From contig NZ_KQ948739.1 of the NCBI RefSeq assembly GCF_001514195.1, positions 423,304 through 487,303 of the forward strand: DNA of 64,000 nt, read 5' to 3'. The position numbers were made by a program, and so were the translations under genes. Within the stretch, counting starts at the first letter, position 1, and each line of letters opens with the position of its first letter. The notes under the pieces were generated by a model that searched no databases, was not told where the DNA came from, and saw only the letters and a program-made list of their open reading frames with translations. The stretch comes from Streptomyces griseorubiginosus (GTDB taxonomy: Bacteria; Actinomycetota; Actinomycetes; Streptomycetales; Streptomycetaceae). Below are positions 42,861 through 52,024 of this stretch, piece after piece.

Positions 42861-44573
42861 ATGGGGACGCAGACCGCGCAGGCGACGGCAGGACCCGTGC
42901 GGGCCAGGCGGCACAGGCGGCGCGGGCGGCTGGTCGTGGACTGGCTGACCACCACCGACCACAAGAAGATCGGCCACCTGTATCTGATCACGTCGTTCGT
43001 GTTCTTCCTGGTCGGCGGGGTCATGGCCCTGCTGATGCGCGCCGAGCTCGCCCGCCCCGGGCTCCAGATCATGGACAACCAGCAGTACAACCAGCTGTTC
43101 ACGATGCACGGCACGATCATGCTGCTGCTGTTCGCGACCCCGAGCTTCGCGGGCTTCGCCAACGAGCTGATGCCGCTCCAGATCGGCGCCCCGGACGTGG
43201 CCTTCCCCCGGCTGAACATGCTGTCGTACTGGTTCTTCCTGTTCGGCGGGCTGATCGTGCTGGGGTCGCTGCTCGTGCCGACCGGCCCCGCCGCCTTCGG
43301 CTGGTTCGCCTACGCGCCCCTGAACAACTCCGCGCACTCCCCCGGCGTCGGCCCCGACCTGTGGACCATGGGCCTTGCGCTGGCCGGCTTCGGCACGATC
43401 CTCGGGGCGGTCAACTTCATCACCACGATCATCGGGATGCGCGCGCCCGGCATGACGATGTTCCGGATGCCGATCTTCACCTGGAACACCCTGTTCACGT
43501 CGATCCTGATCCTGCTGGCGTTCCCGGTGCTCGCGGCCGCCCTGCTGGTCCTGGAGGCGGACCGGCGCTTCGGCTCTCAGGTCTTCGAGGCGGGCAACGG
43601 CGGGGCGCTGCTGTGGCAGCACCTGTTCTGGTTCTTCGGGCATCCCGAGGTGTACATCATCGCGCTGCCGTTCTTCGGGATCATCACGGAGATCATCCCG
43701 GTCTTCAGCCGCAAGCCGATCTTCGGTTATCTGACGCTGGTGGCGGCGACGATGTCGATCACCGGACTGTCGATCGTGGTGTGGGCGCACCATATGTTCG
43801 TCACCGGCGCGGTGCTGCTCCCCTTCTTCTCCTTCATGAGCTTCCTGATCGCCGTCCCGACCGGAGTGAAGTTCTTCAACTGGACCGGGACCATGATCAA
43901 GGGCTCGCTGTCCTTCGAGACACCGATGCTGTGGGCCACGGGCTTCCTGGTGACGTTCCTGTTCGGCGGTCTGACCGGGGTGCTGCTGGCCTCGCCGCCG
44001 CTGGACTTCCATGTGTCGGACACCTACTTCGTGGTGGCGCACTTCCACTACGTCGTCTTCGGCACGGTCGTCTTCGCGATCTTCGCCGGCTTCTACTTCT
44101 GGTGGCCCAAGTTCACCGGGAAGCTGCTCGACGAACGGCTCGGCAAGATCCACTTCTGGACGCTGTTCGTGGGCTTCCACACCACGTTCCTGGTGCAGCA
44201 CTGGCTGGGCGCTGAGGGCATGCCCCGCCGGTACGCGGACTATCTCGCCGCCGACGGCTTCACTGCCCTGAACACGGTCTCGACGATCGGCGCGTTCCTG
44301 CTCGGCATGTCGACGCTGCCGTTCCTCTACAACATCTGGAAGACCGCGAAGTACGGCGTGCCGGTCGAGGTGGACGACCCCTGGGGCTTCGGGCGCTCCC
44401 TGGAGTGGGCGACCTCCTGCCCGCCGCCGCGGCACAACTTCACGACGCTGCCGCGGATCCGTTCCGAGTCCCCGGCGTTCGACCTGCACCATCCGGAGTA
44501 CGCGGCCCAGGCTCCGCAGCCGGAGCCGAAGAGCGAGCAAGCGAGCGAGCAAGCCGGTCACGAACCGTCCTGA
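42861..44573 (+). CDS. ctaD: Cytochrome c oxidase subunit I (aa3-type), paralogue
   Basis: 570 residues from ATG 42861 (AAGGGG upstream); a GTG at 42837 is an alternative. Twelve helices with the heme-copper ligands: His in FTMHGTIMLLL (low-spin heme), FFGHPEVYIIALPFFG (CuB His and cross-linked Tyr), VWAHHMF (two CuB His) and VVAHFHYVVFG (heme a3 and low-spin heme His). The K- and D-channel regions look intact. No ctaC, ctaE or ctaF is adjacent, so this is an isolated extra CtaD. The 3' 134 bp overlap the antisense end of the WYL gene. Confidence 0.95.
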   Translation: MGTQTAQATAGPVRARRHRRRGRLVVDWLTTTDHKKIGHLYLITSFVFFLVGGVMALLMRAELARPGLQIMDNQQYNQLFTMHGTIMLLLFATPSFAGFANELMPLQIGAPDVAFPRLNMLSYWFFLFGGLIVLGSLLVPTGPAAFGWFAYAPLNNSAHSPGVGPDLWTMGLALAGFGTILGAVNFITTIIGMRAPGMTMFRMPIFTWNTLFTSILILLAFPVLAAALLVLEADRRFGSQVFEAGNGGALLWQHLFWFFGHPEVYIIALPFFGIITEIIPVFSRKPIFGYLTLVAATMSITGLSIVVWAHHMFVTGAVLLPFFSFMSFLIAVPTGVKFFNWTGTMIKGSLSFETPMLWATGFLVTFLFGGLTGVLLASPPLDFHVSDTYFVVAHFHYVVFGTVVFAIFAGFYFWWPKFTGKLLDERLGKIHFWTLFVGFHTTFLVQHWLGAEGMPRRYADYLAADGFTALNTVSTIGAFLLGMSTLPFLYNIWKTAKYGVPVEVDDPWGFGRSLEWATSCPPPRHNFTTLPRIRSESPAFDLHHPEYAAQAPQPEPKSEQASEQAGHEPS

Positions 44574-45528
44574 TCGCCTCGGTCAGCTCGGCGGGTTCCA
44601 GCACCTCGAACTCGAAGCCTGTCAGGACCACATGGATCACCATGACGTCGAGGCTGGAGGCGCCGGTGCGCAGGATGCAGCTGCCGGGCCCCTCCGCCTC
44701 CAGAACCCCGGCGCTCGGCGAGATCCGCTCGGCGGCCTCCTCGACGGGCACCAGCAGCCGTACGACCGCGTGCGAGGCGTACGCGCGCGTGGAGACGCCT
44801 CGCGAGACATAGGCGGCGAGGTCGTCGGCGGGCGGGGTGCGCGGGGTGAAGCGGGGGCCGTGCGGCGGCTTCGGGGTGATCCGGTCGACGCGGAAGGTCC
44901 GCCAGTCGTCGCGGTCGAGGTCCCAGGCGACCAGGTACCAGCGCCGCTCGCTGCACACCAGGCGGTGCGGTTCGACGGTACGGCGGCTGGCGGCGCCCAT
45001 GGGGGTCCCCCCGGTCGAGGTTGTTCGAGACTGGGGGCGGTCGCTGTACTCGAAGCGCAGGCGCTCGGCGTCCCGGCACAGGTGGGCGAGCTCGGTGAGG
45101 ACGGCCGGGTCGACGGCGGAGGGCTGGGGGCCGCGGAGCATCGGCACGGTGAAGGCGTTCAGGGCACCCACCCGGCGGCGCAGCCGGCCCGGCAGGACCT
45201 GCTCCAGCTTGGCGAGGGCCCGCACCGAGGTCTCGCCGATGCCCTCGATGCCCTGGCCCGCGGCGGTGCGCAGTCCGACGGCGACCGCGACGGCCTCGTC
45301 GTCGTCCAGGAGCAGCGGGGGCAGCTCAGCGCCCGCGCCCAGCTGGTAGCCGCCGCCGGTGCCGGGGCTGGCGTTGACGGGGTAGCCCAGCTCGCGCAGC
45401 CGGTCCACGTCCCGGCGCACGGTGCGCGGGGTGACGCCGAGGCGTTCGGCGAGGGCGGCGCCGGACCAGTCGCGGTGGGCCTGGAGGAGCGAGAGCAGGC
45501 GCAGCAGTCGTGCCGAGGTCTCCAGCAT
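44440..45528 (-). CDS. WYL-domain transcriptional regulator (HTH_11, YafY type)
   Basis: 362 residues from ATG 45528 (MLETSARLLRLLSLLQ, the usual start); an ATG at 45549 is possible. HTH: WSGAALAERLGVTPRTVRRDVDRLRELGYPV. WYL region: RRTVEPHRLVCSERRWYLVAWDLDRDDWRTFRVDRI. The C-terminus extends about 30 residues beyond the usual end into DNA antisense to ctaD. Divergent from the epoxide hydrolase gene with an 8-bp-arm palindrome between, so it probably regulates itself and that gene. Confidence 0.9.
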   Translation of the reverse strand: MLETSARLLRLLSLLQAHRDWSGAALAERLGVTPRTVRRDVDRLRELGYPVNASPGTGGGYQLGAGAELPPLLLDDDEAVAVAVGLRTAAGQGIEGIGETSVRALAKLEQVLPGRLRRRVGALNAFTVPMLRGPQPSAVDPAVLTELAHLCRDAERLRFEYSDRPQSRTTSTGGTPMGAASRRTVEPHRLVCSERRWYLVAWDLDRDDWRTFRVDRITPKPPHGPRFTPRTPPADDLAAYVSRGVSTRAYASHAVVRLLVPVEEAAERISPSAGVLEAEGPGSCILRTGASSLDVMVIHVVLTGFEFEVLEPAELTEAIRTVRDRLARSLARSSAPAAEPGPRTPDGAGRTPGTRNGSAAAS

Positions 45529-45550
45529 GGGGCCGAGTCTGCCAGTCATC

Positions 45551-45569
45551 GCGGACAGTAGCTGTCCGC
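45551..45569. promoter_or_regulatory. Operator palindrome between WYL regulator and epoxide hydrolase
   Basis: Perfect arms GCGGACAG (45551-45558) and CTGTCCGC (45562-45569) around TAG, within the 62 bp separating the divergent starts. Likely binding site of the WYL regulator. Confidence 0.65.
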
Positions 45570-45590
45570 AAGTCTTCCTACCTTGGACTC

Positions 45591-46724
45591 ATGGCAGACG
45601 ACAGCGTGCACAGCCACCGGATCGACATCCCGCAGGCCCAGCTCGACGACCTGCACACCCGCCTGGACCTCACCCGCTGGCCGGACGAACTCCCGGACGC
45701 CGGCTGGGCGTACGGCGCCTCCCTGCCGTATCTGCGCGATCTCGCCGGGTACTGGCGGAACGCCTACGACTGGCGCAAGCACGAGGCCGCCCTCAACGAA
45801 CTCCCGCAGTTCGTCACCGAGATCGACGGCGCCCGGGTGCACTTCCTGCACATCCGCTCCGCCCGCGAGGACGCGCTCCCGCTGATCCTGACGCACGGCT
45901 GGCCGGGGTCGATCGTGGAGTTCCTCGGCGTGATCGGCTCCCTGAGCGAGGACTTCCACCTGGTGATCCCGTCCATCCCGGGCTTCGGCTTCTCCGGGCC
46001 CACCCGTGACAAGGGCTGGAACGTCAACCGGGTCGCCCGCGCCTGGGCGGAGCTGATGCGCAGGCTCGGCTACGAGCGGTACGGCGCCCACGGCGGCGAC
46101 ATGGGCGCGCTGATCTCCCCCGCGCTCGCCCGCGTCGCCCCCGAGTCCGTGGTCGGCGTCCATGTGAACGCCGCCTCGGTCGGCTTCATCCCGCTCGGCC
46201 CGGTCGACGAGGAGGCACGGCAGGGGCTGACCGAGCGCGAGCTGAGGAGCCTCGCGAGCATCGCCGACTTCACCACGGACGGCTTCGGCTACAACGTCCT
46301 CCAGTCGACCCGCCCGCAGACCCTGTCGTACGGCCTGACCGACTCGCCCGTCGGCCAACTGGCCTGGATCATGGAGAAGTTCCAGGCGTGGACGCACTCC
46401 TCAGCGGCCCTGCCGGAGGACGCGGTCGACCGGGACACCCTGCTCACCAACGTGATGCTGTACTGGCTGACCGGCACGGCCGGTTCCGCGGCCCGCATGT
46501 ACTACGAGAACAGCCATGTGCCCGACTGGTTCCCGACGTCGGACTCGGGGGTGCCGACCGCGGTGGCCAACTTCGGCGAGGACGTGGCGATCCGCCGCTG
46601 GGCCGAGCAGGCCAACACCGTGGTCCGCTGGACGGAGTTCGACCGCGGCGGCCACTTCGCCGCCCTGGAGGTCCCGGAGTTGCTGTCCGGCGACATCAGG
46701 GAGTTCTTCGGCGCACTGCGCTGA
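45591..46724 (+). CDS. Epoxide hydrolase (EHN domain, alpha/beta-hydrolase)
   Basis: 377 residues, ATG at 45591, no good ribosome site (possibly leaderless). The N-terminal EHN domain RIDIPQAQLDDLHTRLDLTRWPDE is diagnostic. The hydrolase core has LILTHGWPGSIVEF (HGWP oxyanion motif), GFGFSGP, the Asp nucleophile in GAHGGDMGALIS, the acid partner late in the fold, and His in FDRGGHFAALE; lid tyrosines are in ARMYYENSH. Detoxifies or processes epoxides. Probably repressed by the divergent WYL regulator. Confidence 0.93.
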   Translation: MADDSVHSHRIDIPQAQLDDLHTRLDLTRWPDELPDAGWAYGASLPYLRDLAGYWRNAYDWRKHEAALNELPQFVTEIDGARVHFLHIRSAREDALPLILTHGWPGSIVEFLGVIGSLSEDFHLVIPSIPGFGFSGPTRDKGWNVNRVARAWAELMRRLGYERYGAHGGDMGALISPALARVAPESVVGVHVNAASVGFIPLGPVDEEARQGLTERELRSLASIADFTTDGFGYNVLQSTRPQTLSYGLTDSPVGQLAWIMEKFQAWTHSSAALPEDAVDRDTLLTNVMLYWLTGTAGSAARMYYENSHVPDWFPTSDSGVPTAVANFGEDVAIRRWAEQANTVVRWTEFDRGGHFAALEVPELLSGDIREFFGALR

Positions 46725-46738
46725 GGGACACCGACAGG

Positions 46739-48031
46739 TCACTGCTGGTAGGACAGTTGCGGAACGTCGAAGCAGGTGTCGTTCATGTCGCCCTGGGAGA
46801 CCCAGCCGCGGCCGTCCTTCCAGCGGGCCACCGAGAGACAGGTCTCGCGGTGCTCCGGCGGCTCGGAGAGGCGCTCGAACCTGACGGGGACGAGGAGTCC
46901 GTCCGCGGTCCAGCCCTGGCTGCGGTTCATGTACGCGTCGACACACGCGCGCGTGATGCCCTGTTCCGCGCACGACCTCGCCGCGTCGGTGAACCACATC
47001 GCGGCCGCCCAGCCCTCCAGTTGCCATTGGGAGTGCGTCCGGAGGCCTTTCGTGGCGTCCCTGAAGGCGCGGACGGCCGCATTGCCGGTGTCCTGGAAGT
47101 TCCTGCTGGATCCGGTGGCCCACAGGGCGTTGCGGCAGCGCGGGGCGTCCCTGTAGTCGTCGGGCACGGTGGAGGTCCAGTTCTGCACGTTGGTGACCTT
47201 GGCGGTGACCTCGACCCCGGCCCGGTCCATCGCCTCGCACAGCTGGGCGTTGCCATGGCTGTCGACGGCGTCGAAGACCAGGTCGACGCCCTGCTCCTTC
47301 AGATCGGCCGCCACGGCACGGAAGTTGGGCAGCGCGAAGTCGACCTGCTCGGTGACCACCTGGTAGCCCTCGGCCCTCAGCCCCTGCTCGACGAGCCGTG
47401 CGTAGGCGACGGAGGCGGCCTGGTTGTACGACACGACAGCGGCCGTACGGGCCCCGTGCTCGCGCTTGAAGTAGCGGTAGACCTCGGTGCCGCCGTACTG
47501 CTTGCCGCCCCAGCCGGTGGTGCCGTCGCGGGGCGCGAGGCTGCCGTAGATGCCGTAAAGGTGCGGCCAGGTGTCGTAGGCGGCGCCGATGGGCTGACCG
47601 CCGATGTCGGGCACGCGCGCGTGGGAGACGCGGGAGGCGCCCGCGTAGTCGAGGGCGGTGGTCGCGACCAGGGCGACCACCTTGTCCTCGTCGAGCAGCC
47701 GGTGCACACAGGTGTTGTTGCCGACGCCGCTGCCGCCGTCGTCGCACTCGCGCACCTCGACCCTGCGTCCGTCGACGCCCCCGCGCGCGTTGAGCCGCTC
47801 GAAGTACGCCTTGGCCCCGTCGCGGGGGCCGGTGAAGGCGTCGCCGCCGACCGGGCTGGTGGCGCTGGTGACGATCCCGACCCGGATCGGCCCGGCGTCC
47901 TGGGCGGGACCGGCGCGCTCCCGGTGCTCGAAGTCGCTCTCCGGCAGCCGGCTGCCGCACGCCGTGCCCACCGCGAGCAGCAGCACCGCGAGGGCGGCCT
48001 CAGCAGCCCGGCAGCGCCGACGCCGTGGCAT
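46739..48031 (-). CDS. Lipoprotein substrate-binding protein of a LivJ/K-like ABC system
   Basis: 430 residues. The lipobox VGTAC gives Cys25 as lipidation site after a basic, hydrophobic leader. The type I periplasmic-binding fold (PF13458-like) shows IRVGIVTSATSPVGGDAFTGPRDGAKAYFERLNARGGVDGR and GAYDTWPHLYG-type hinge segments; the C-terminal part is Cys-rich (CVDAYMN, CLSVARW, DTCFDV). It starts inside the upstream lipoprotein gene (32-bp overlap). Divergent from the permease/ATPase operon at 48678, it is the obvious receptor for that transporter. Ligand unknown. Confidence 0.85.
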   Translation of the reverse strand: MPRRRRCRAAEAALAVLLLAVGTACGSRLPESDFEHRERAGPAQDAGPIRVGIVTSATSPVGGDAFTGPRDGAKAYFERLNARGGVDGRRVEVRECDDGGSGVGNNTCVHRLLDEDKVVALVATTALDYAGASRVSHARVPDIGGQPIGAAYDTWPHLYGIYGSLAPRDGTTGWGGKQYGGTEVYRYFKREHGARTAAVVSYNQAASVAYARLVEQGLRAEGYQVVTEQVDFALPNFRAVAADLKEQGVDLVFDAVDSHGNAQLCEAMDRAGVEVTAKVTNVQNWTSTVPDDYRDAPRCRNALWATGSSRNFQDTGNAAVRAFRDATKGLRTHSQWQLEGWAAAMWFTDAARSCAEQGITRACVDAYMNRSQGWTADGLLVPVRFERLSEPPEHRETCLSVARWKDGRGWVSQGDMNDTCFDVPQLSYQQ

Positions 48032-48545
48032 TGCCGCTCAACTGGACCAGTGCGCACAGGGTGTTGACCGACACCTTCCAGTGGCCGCCCTCCTCGACCG
48101 CCGTGCCGGAGGCGTCCGGCAGGGCCGTGGCGCCGTTCAGGAGCAGGGTGTACGTCACGGTCGCCTGGTCCGGTTTCGTGAACTGCACCTTGGTGACCTG
48201 CGCCTTCACCTGCCCGCCCCGCTGGTCACCGCTGAACGCCCGCAGCACCGGCCCCATCTCGTCGCCGTTCTCCAGGACGGCCTGCTTGTCCTTGGTCGAG
48301 GTCTTCGGGTCGAAGAACTTCTGCCAGTTCGTCGTGATCTCGCGCCGGGCGGCCGCCGCGTCGGCGGGTCCGCCGGTCGACGGGGCCGCGGACGGTGTGC
48401 TCCGCTCCACCGAGGGCGTCGGCGGCGGGCTCTCGCTGCCGCCGCCGCTGTCGTCGCTGCACGCCGAGAGGGCCACGGCGAGGACGAACCCCGCCACCAG
48501 CCCCCGGCTGCCGTTCCTCCACGTGCGGTCGCTCCCGAGAACCAT
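48000..48545 (-). CDS. Putative lipoprotein of unknown function
   Basis: 181 residues. Signal with lipobox ALSAC (Cys29), then a Ser/Pro/Thr/Gly stalk and an NTF2-like alpha+beta domain (ITTNWQKFFDPKTSTKDKQAVLENGDEM, QVKAQVTKVQFTKPDQATVTYTLLLNG, GHWKVSVNTLCALVQLSG). ATG at 48545 with a weak ribosome site. It overlaps the binding-protein gene by 32 bp, so both are made together; it may be an accessory surface subunit of the same transporter. Confidence 0.75.
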   Translation of the reverse strand: MVLGSDRTWRNGSRGLVAGFVLAVALSACSDDSGGGSESPPPTPSVERSTPSAAPSTGGPADAAAARREITTNWQKFFDPKTSTKDKQAVLENGDEMGPVLRAFSGDQRGGQVKAQVTKVQFTKPDQATVTYTLLLNGATALPDASGTAVEEGGHWKVSVNTLCALVQLSGNATASALPGC

Positions 48546-48677
48546 CTGGCTCACCACCACCGGGTGTCGGTCCGGGCCACGTGCGCCCAGTGCTTTCAGG
48601 GTCAGCTTCAAGAAGGCATAGTGCAAGCGATGGGTGGACTTGCACAGGGTCAGGCACGCGACATGTGGGAGCCAGAG

Positions 48678-49154
48678 ATGCGGACAGCCCGACTGCGGAC
48701 CGTGCACCCCGTCCTCTGGGCCGGCTGGGCCGCCCTCGCCGCGGGCGCGGTGCTCTGCGTCCTCGGCTGGTACGGCGTCTCGGGCGAGCGCTACGCCGAA
48801 CGGCAGCTGCCCTACCTCGCCTCCTGCACGGTGCCCGGAGCCGCGCTGATCGTCGCCGGCGCCGTCCTCCTCACCCACGGCCGGGGCGCGCTGGCCGCCA
48901 CCCGCGTGGAGGAGCTGTACGGCCTCCTGGTCGCCGCGGACCCCGGCCCCGCGGAGGACTCCGGCACGGCGGCCGGGGCGCCCCTCGCGGTGAGCGGGGA
49001 CCTGCTGATGGTGCCCGGCGGCACGCTCTGGCACCGCGCGGACTGCCCGCTGGTCTCCGGGAAGGCGGAGGCGGTCCCGGTGGACGCCAAGCTCCTGGCG
49101 AGCGGGGAGCTGGGCCCCTGCCCGATCTGCGAGCCCGTCGAAGAGACCGACTGA
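48678..49154 (+). CDS. Two-helix membrane protein with a Cys/His C-terminal motif
   Basis: 158 residues from ATG 48678 (GGGAG 6 bases upstream; ATG 48663 also possible). Two helices (about residues 12-30 and 50-67) are followed by a soluble domain ending with GGTLWHRADCPLV and GELGPCPICEPVEE, an arrangement suited to bind a metal ion (H-x3-C and C-x2-C). Its TGA overlaps the ATG of the Liv fusion gene as TGATG, so it is the first gene of the transporter operon. No family recognised. Confidence 0.72.
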   Translation: MRTARLRTVHPVLWAGWAALAAGAVLCVLGWYGVSGERYAERQLPYLASCTVPGAALIVAGAVLLTHGRGALAATRVEELYGLLVAADPGPAEDSGTAAGAPLAVSGDLLMVPGGTLWHRADCPLVSGKAEAVPVDAKLLASGELGPCPICEPVEETD

Positions 49155-52024
49155 TGTCCTCGCTGACCTGGGACCTCACCCTGGCCGGTCTGTCGGTCGG
49201 CAGCGCCGCCGCGCTCACCGGGGTCGGCCTGATCGTGACGTACCGCGCGACCGGGGTGCTGAACTTCGCGCACGGGGCGATCGCGATGGTGTGCGCGTAT
49301 GTGCTGCGGCAGTGGGTGGTGGAGTGGGGCCGCCCGCTGTGGGCCGGGGCGGCGCTGACCCTCCTGGTGCTGGCTCCGGGCCTGGGAGTGGTGCTGGAGC
49401 GTCTCGTCTTCCGCCCGCTGTCCGTCCTGGGCGGCGATCCGGCCCAGACCCTGGTGGCCTCCATCGGGGTGTTCGTGCTGCTGGTGGGCGGGGCCGCGCT
49501 GCTGTGGGGTCAGGGCGCCCGGGACGACGCCCCGGAGCTGGTGGCGGCCGACCCCTGGGGGCAGTTGGCGATCGTCCTGGTCCTGGCCCTCGGGGTGGGC
49601 GCGGTGATCCGCCGGACGCGCTTCGGGCGGGAGCTGCGGGCGGTGGTGGACGACCGGCGGCTGGCCGTGCTCGGCGGGATCGACGCCGACCGGGTGGCGG
49701 CAGCAGGCTGGGCGTTCGGGTCGTTCACGGCGGGCCTGACGGGCGTGCTGCTGGCTCCCTACGTCCGCCTGGACCCCTACGGCCTGCCGCTGCTCGTCAT
49801 GGAGGTGCTCGCGGTCGCGGTGGCGGCACGGATGCGGAGCCTGCCGGTGGCCGTCCTGGTGGCCCTGACGATCGGGGTCGCCCAGAGCCAGTTGACGAGG
49901 CTGCACCCGTCGGGCTGGGGCGCACCGCTGCTCCAGGCGGTGGGCGCGAACCTCTTCGTCGTGGCCCTGCTGATCGCGTCCCTGGTGCTCCCCGGCGTCG
50001 GCACCCGTGACGGTCTGCCGCGGACGGCCACCGCGCGCGTGCCGACGCCGCCGGGCGCGTGGATCGTGGCGGCGGTGCTGTTCCTGCTCCCGCTGGGCTT
50101 CGCCGGGCCGGACCTGCACACGTCGGTCCAGGTCCCGGCGCTGGGTGTGGTGCTGCTCTCGCTGGTGGTGGTGACGGGCAGAGGCGGCCAGATCTCCCTC
50201 GGGCAGGCGGCCTACGCGGGGCTGGGAGCCCTGTTCACCGCGCTCCTCGCCGCGGGCCGTTTCCCGGGCCTGCCCCGGCTGCCGGAACTGGCGGCCCTCG
50301 CACTCGCGGTGTTTCTGGTGGCTCCCCTGGGCCTCCTGACCGGGTGGCCGGCGATCACCCGTCGTGGCCTGGCACTGGCCCTCGCGACCTTCGCGGTCGG
50401 CGTCGGCGTGAGCCGCTTCGTCTTCGCCCAGCCGTACGCCACGTCCGGCCTCACCCTGGGCCGCCCCCGGGGCTTCGACGGCGACCGGGCGTACTACGTC
50501 CTGGAGCTGGCCCTGCTGACACTGGCCCTGCTGGCGACCCACGCCTTGCGCAGGGGTCGCACGGGCCGGGCCCTGGCCGCCCTGCGCGACCACGAGCAGG
50601 GCGCGTCGGCGGCGGGCGTCCGGGTCCCCGCCCTGAAGCTGCTGGCCTTCGTGGCGGGCGCGGCCCTGGCCGCCCTGGGCGGCGGAATGCTCGCCATGGG
50701 TCTGCGCGCCTTCGACCCTTCGGCCTACGACCCCGTCCGCAGCCTCCTCTGGTTCGCCGCGGTGACGGTCCTGGGCGCCGACAGCACCCTGGGCGCGCTG
50801 GCGGCGGCGGCCCTGCTGGTCGGCCTGGACGCGGGAGCACGGGGCGGGGTGGCGGCGGCCCTGATCGGGGTGCTGGCGGTCCTGGTGGGCCGCTTCCCCG
50901 GGGGCCCGTACGACGCCCTCCGAACCCTGACGGAACGCCTGCGGCCACCCCGGCGGACAGGATTGACCCCGCTGGGCTCCCGCGTGCGGCACCGCCTCAG
51001 GACGACACCCGGCGCACAGGCACAGACACCAGCGGGGGCACCGGCACCAGGGCCCACCCCGACACCGGCACAGGCATCAGGACCGGCGCCAGCAGAGACA
51101 CCGGCACCGGCACCGGTATCAAGACCGGCACGAGCACCCGCACCCGTCGGCGTACCCGCCCCGTCCCCCGACGCCACGCCCGCCCCCGACCACGCCACCG
51201 CGCCCCACCACACAGCCGCACCCGCCGACGGCGCTGCACCCCCACAGGGGCCACCCGCACCACCCGACCGCGATTCCCGTACGGGTGGTGCGGGTGGGAA
51301 CACAAGGACGAACCCGGCCGAAGGCCGGGGAGTCCTCACCGCCCACGACCTCCACGCCCGCTACGACGGCTTCACCGCCCTCGCCGGAGTCGACCTCACC
51401 GTCCCCCCAGGCAGAATCACCGCGATCATCGGCCCCAACGGAGCCGGAAAGAGCACCCTCTTCCACTGTCTGGCGGGAACACTCCGCCCCACCCGAGGCC
51501 AAGTCCGCCACAACGCCCGGAACATCACCCACCTGTCCCCCCACGCCCGCACCCGCCTGGGAATCGCCCGCACCTTCCAGCAACTCGCCGTCTTCCCCAC
51601 CCTGACCGTCACCGAGAACGTCCGGCTCGGCGCGGAACAGGGCCACATCGAAGACCCGTCGGCCACGGACCGCGCACTGAGACTCCTGCGCCTCGACGGC
51701 CCCCTCCGGGACGCCCCCGCCGCCGGCCTCCCCACCGGCACCCTCCGCCGGGTCGAACTCGCCAGAGCCCTCGCCGGCACCCCGAGCGTCCTCCTCCTCG
51801 ACGAACCCGCCGCCGGCCTGGACACCGCCGAAGTGGCCGCCCTCACCCGCGTCCTGAGAGCCCTGGCCGCCGACGGCACGGCCCTCCTCGTCGTCGAGCA
51901 CGACCTGGACCTGGTCGCCGACCTCGCGGACGTGGTGCACGTGATGACCGCGGGCCGCATCGTCGCCTCCGGGCCCCCGGCCCACGTACTGGACACCCTC
52001 GACGCCCGGGAGACGGCCGTATGA
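49154..52024 (+). CDS. LivH-LivM-LivG fusion: two branched-chain-amino-acid-type permeases plus ATPase
   Basis: 956 residues. Residues 1 to about 290 are LivH-like (GLIVTYRATGVLNFAHGAIAM, LVFRPL); about 300-620 LivM-like (TGRGGQISLGQAAYAGLGALFTA, RGRTGRALAALRDHEQGA). An Ala/Pro/Thr-rich linker of about 100 residues (51003-51330) leads to a LivG-like ATPase with Walker A GPNGAGKST, LARTFQQL-type Q-loop region GIARTFQQL, Walker B VLLLDEPAAGLD and the His switch VVEHD; the signature loop GLPTGTLRRVELARA is divergent from LSGG. Fusing both permeases to one ATPase fixes 1:1:1 stoichiometry. Confidence 0.9.
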   Translation: MSSLTWDLTLAGLSVGSAAALTGVGLIVTYRATGVLNFAHGAIAMVCAYVLRQWVVEWGRPLWAGAALTLLVLAPGLGVVLERLVFRPLSVLGGDPAQTLVASIGVFVLLVGGAALLWGQGARDDAPELVAADPWGQLAIVLVLALGVGAVIRRTRFGRELRAVVDDRRLAVLGGIDADRVAAAGWAFGSFTAGLTGVLLAPYVRLDPYGLPLLVMEVLAVAVAARMRSLPVAVLVALTIGVAQSQLTRLHPSGWGAPLLQAVGANLFVVALLIASLVLPGVGTRDGLPRTATARVPTPPGAWIVAAVLFLLPLGFAGPDLHTSVQVPALGVVLLSLVVVTGRGGQISLGQAAYAGLGALFTALLAAGRFPGLPRLPELAALALAVFLVAPLGLLTGWPAITRRGLALALATFAVGVGVSRFVFAQPYATSGLTLGRPRGFDGDRAYYVLELALLTLALLATHALRRGRTGRALAALRDHEQGASAAGVRVPALKLLAFVAGAALAALGGGMLAMGLRAFDPSAYDPVRSLLWFAAVTVLGADSTLGALAAAALLVGLDAGARGGVAAALIGVLAVLVGRFPGGPYDALRTLTERLRPPRRTGLTPLGSRVRHRLRTTPGAQAQTPAGAPAPGPTPTPAQASGPAPAETPAPAPVSRPARAPAPVGVPAPSPDATPAPDHATAPHHTAAPADGAAPPQGPPAPPDRDSRTGGAGGNTRTNPAEGRGVLTAHDLHARYDGFTALAGVDLTVPPGRITAIIGPNGAGKSTLFHCLAGTLRPTRGQVRHNARNITHLSPHARTRLGIARTFQQLAVFPTLTVTENVRLGAEQGHIEDPSATDRALRLLRLDGPLRDAPAAGLPTGTLRRVELARALAGTPSVLLLDEPAAGLDTAEVAALTRVLRALAADGTALLVVEHDLDLVADLADVVHVMTAGRIVASGPPAHVLDTLDARETAV

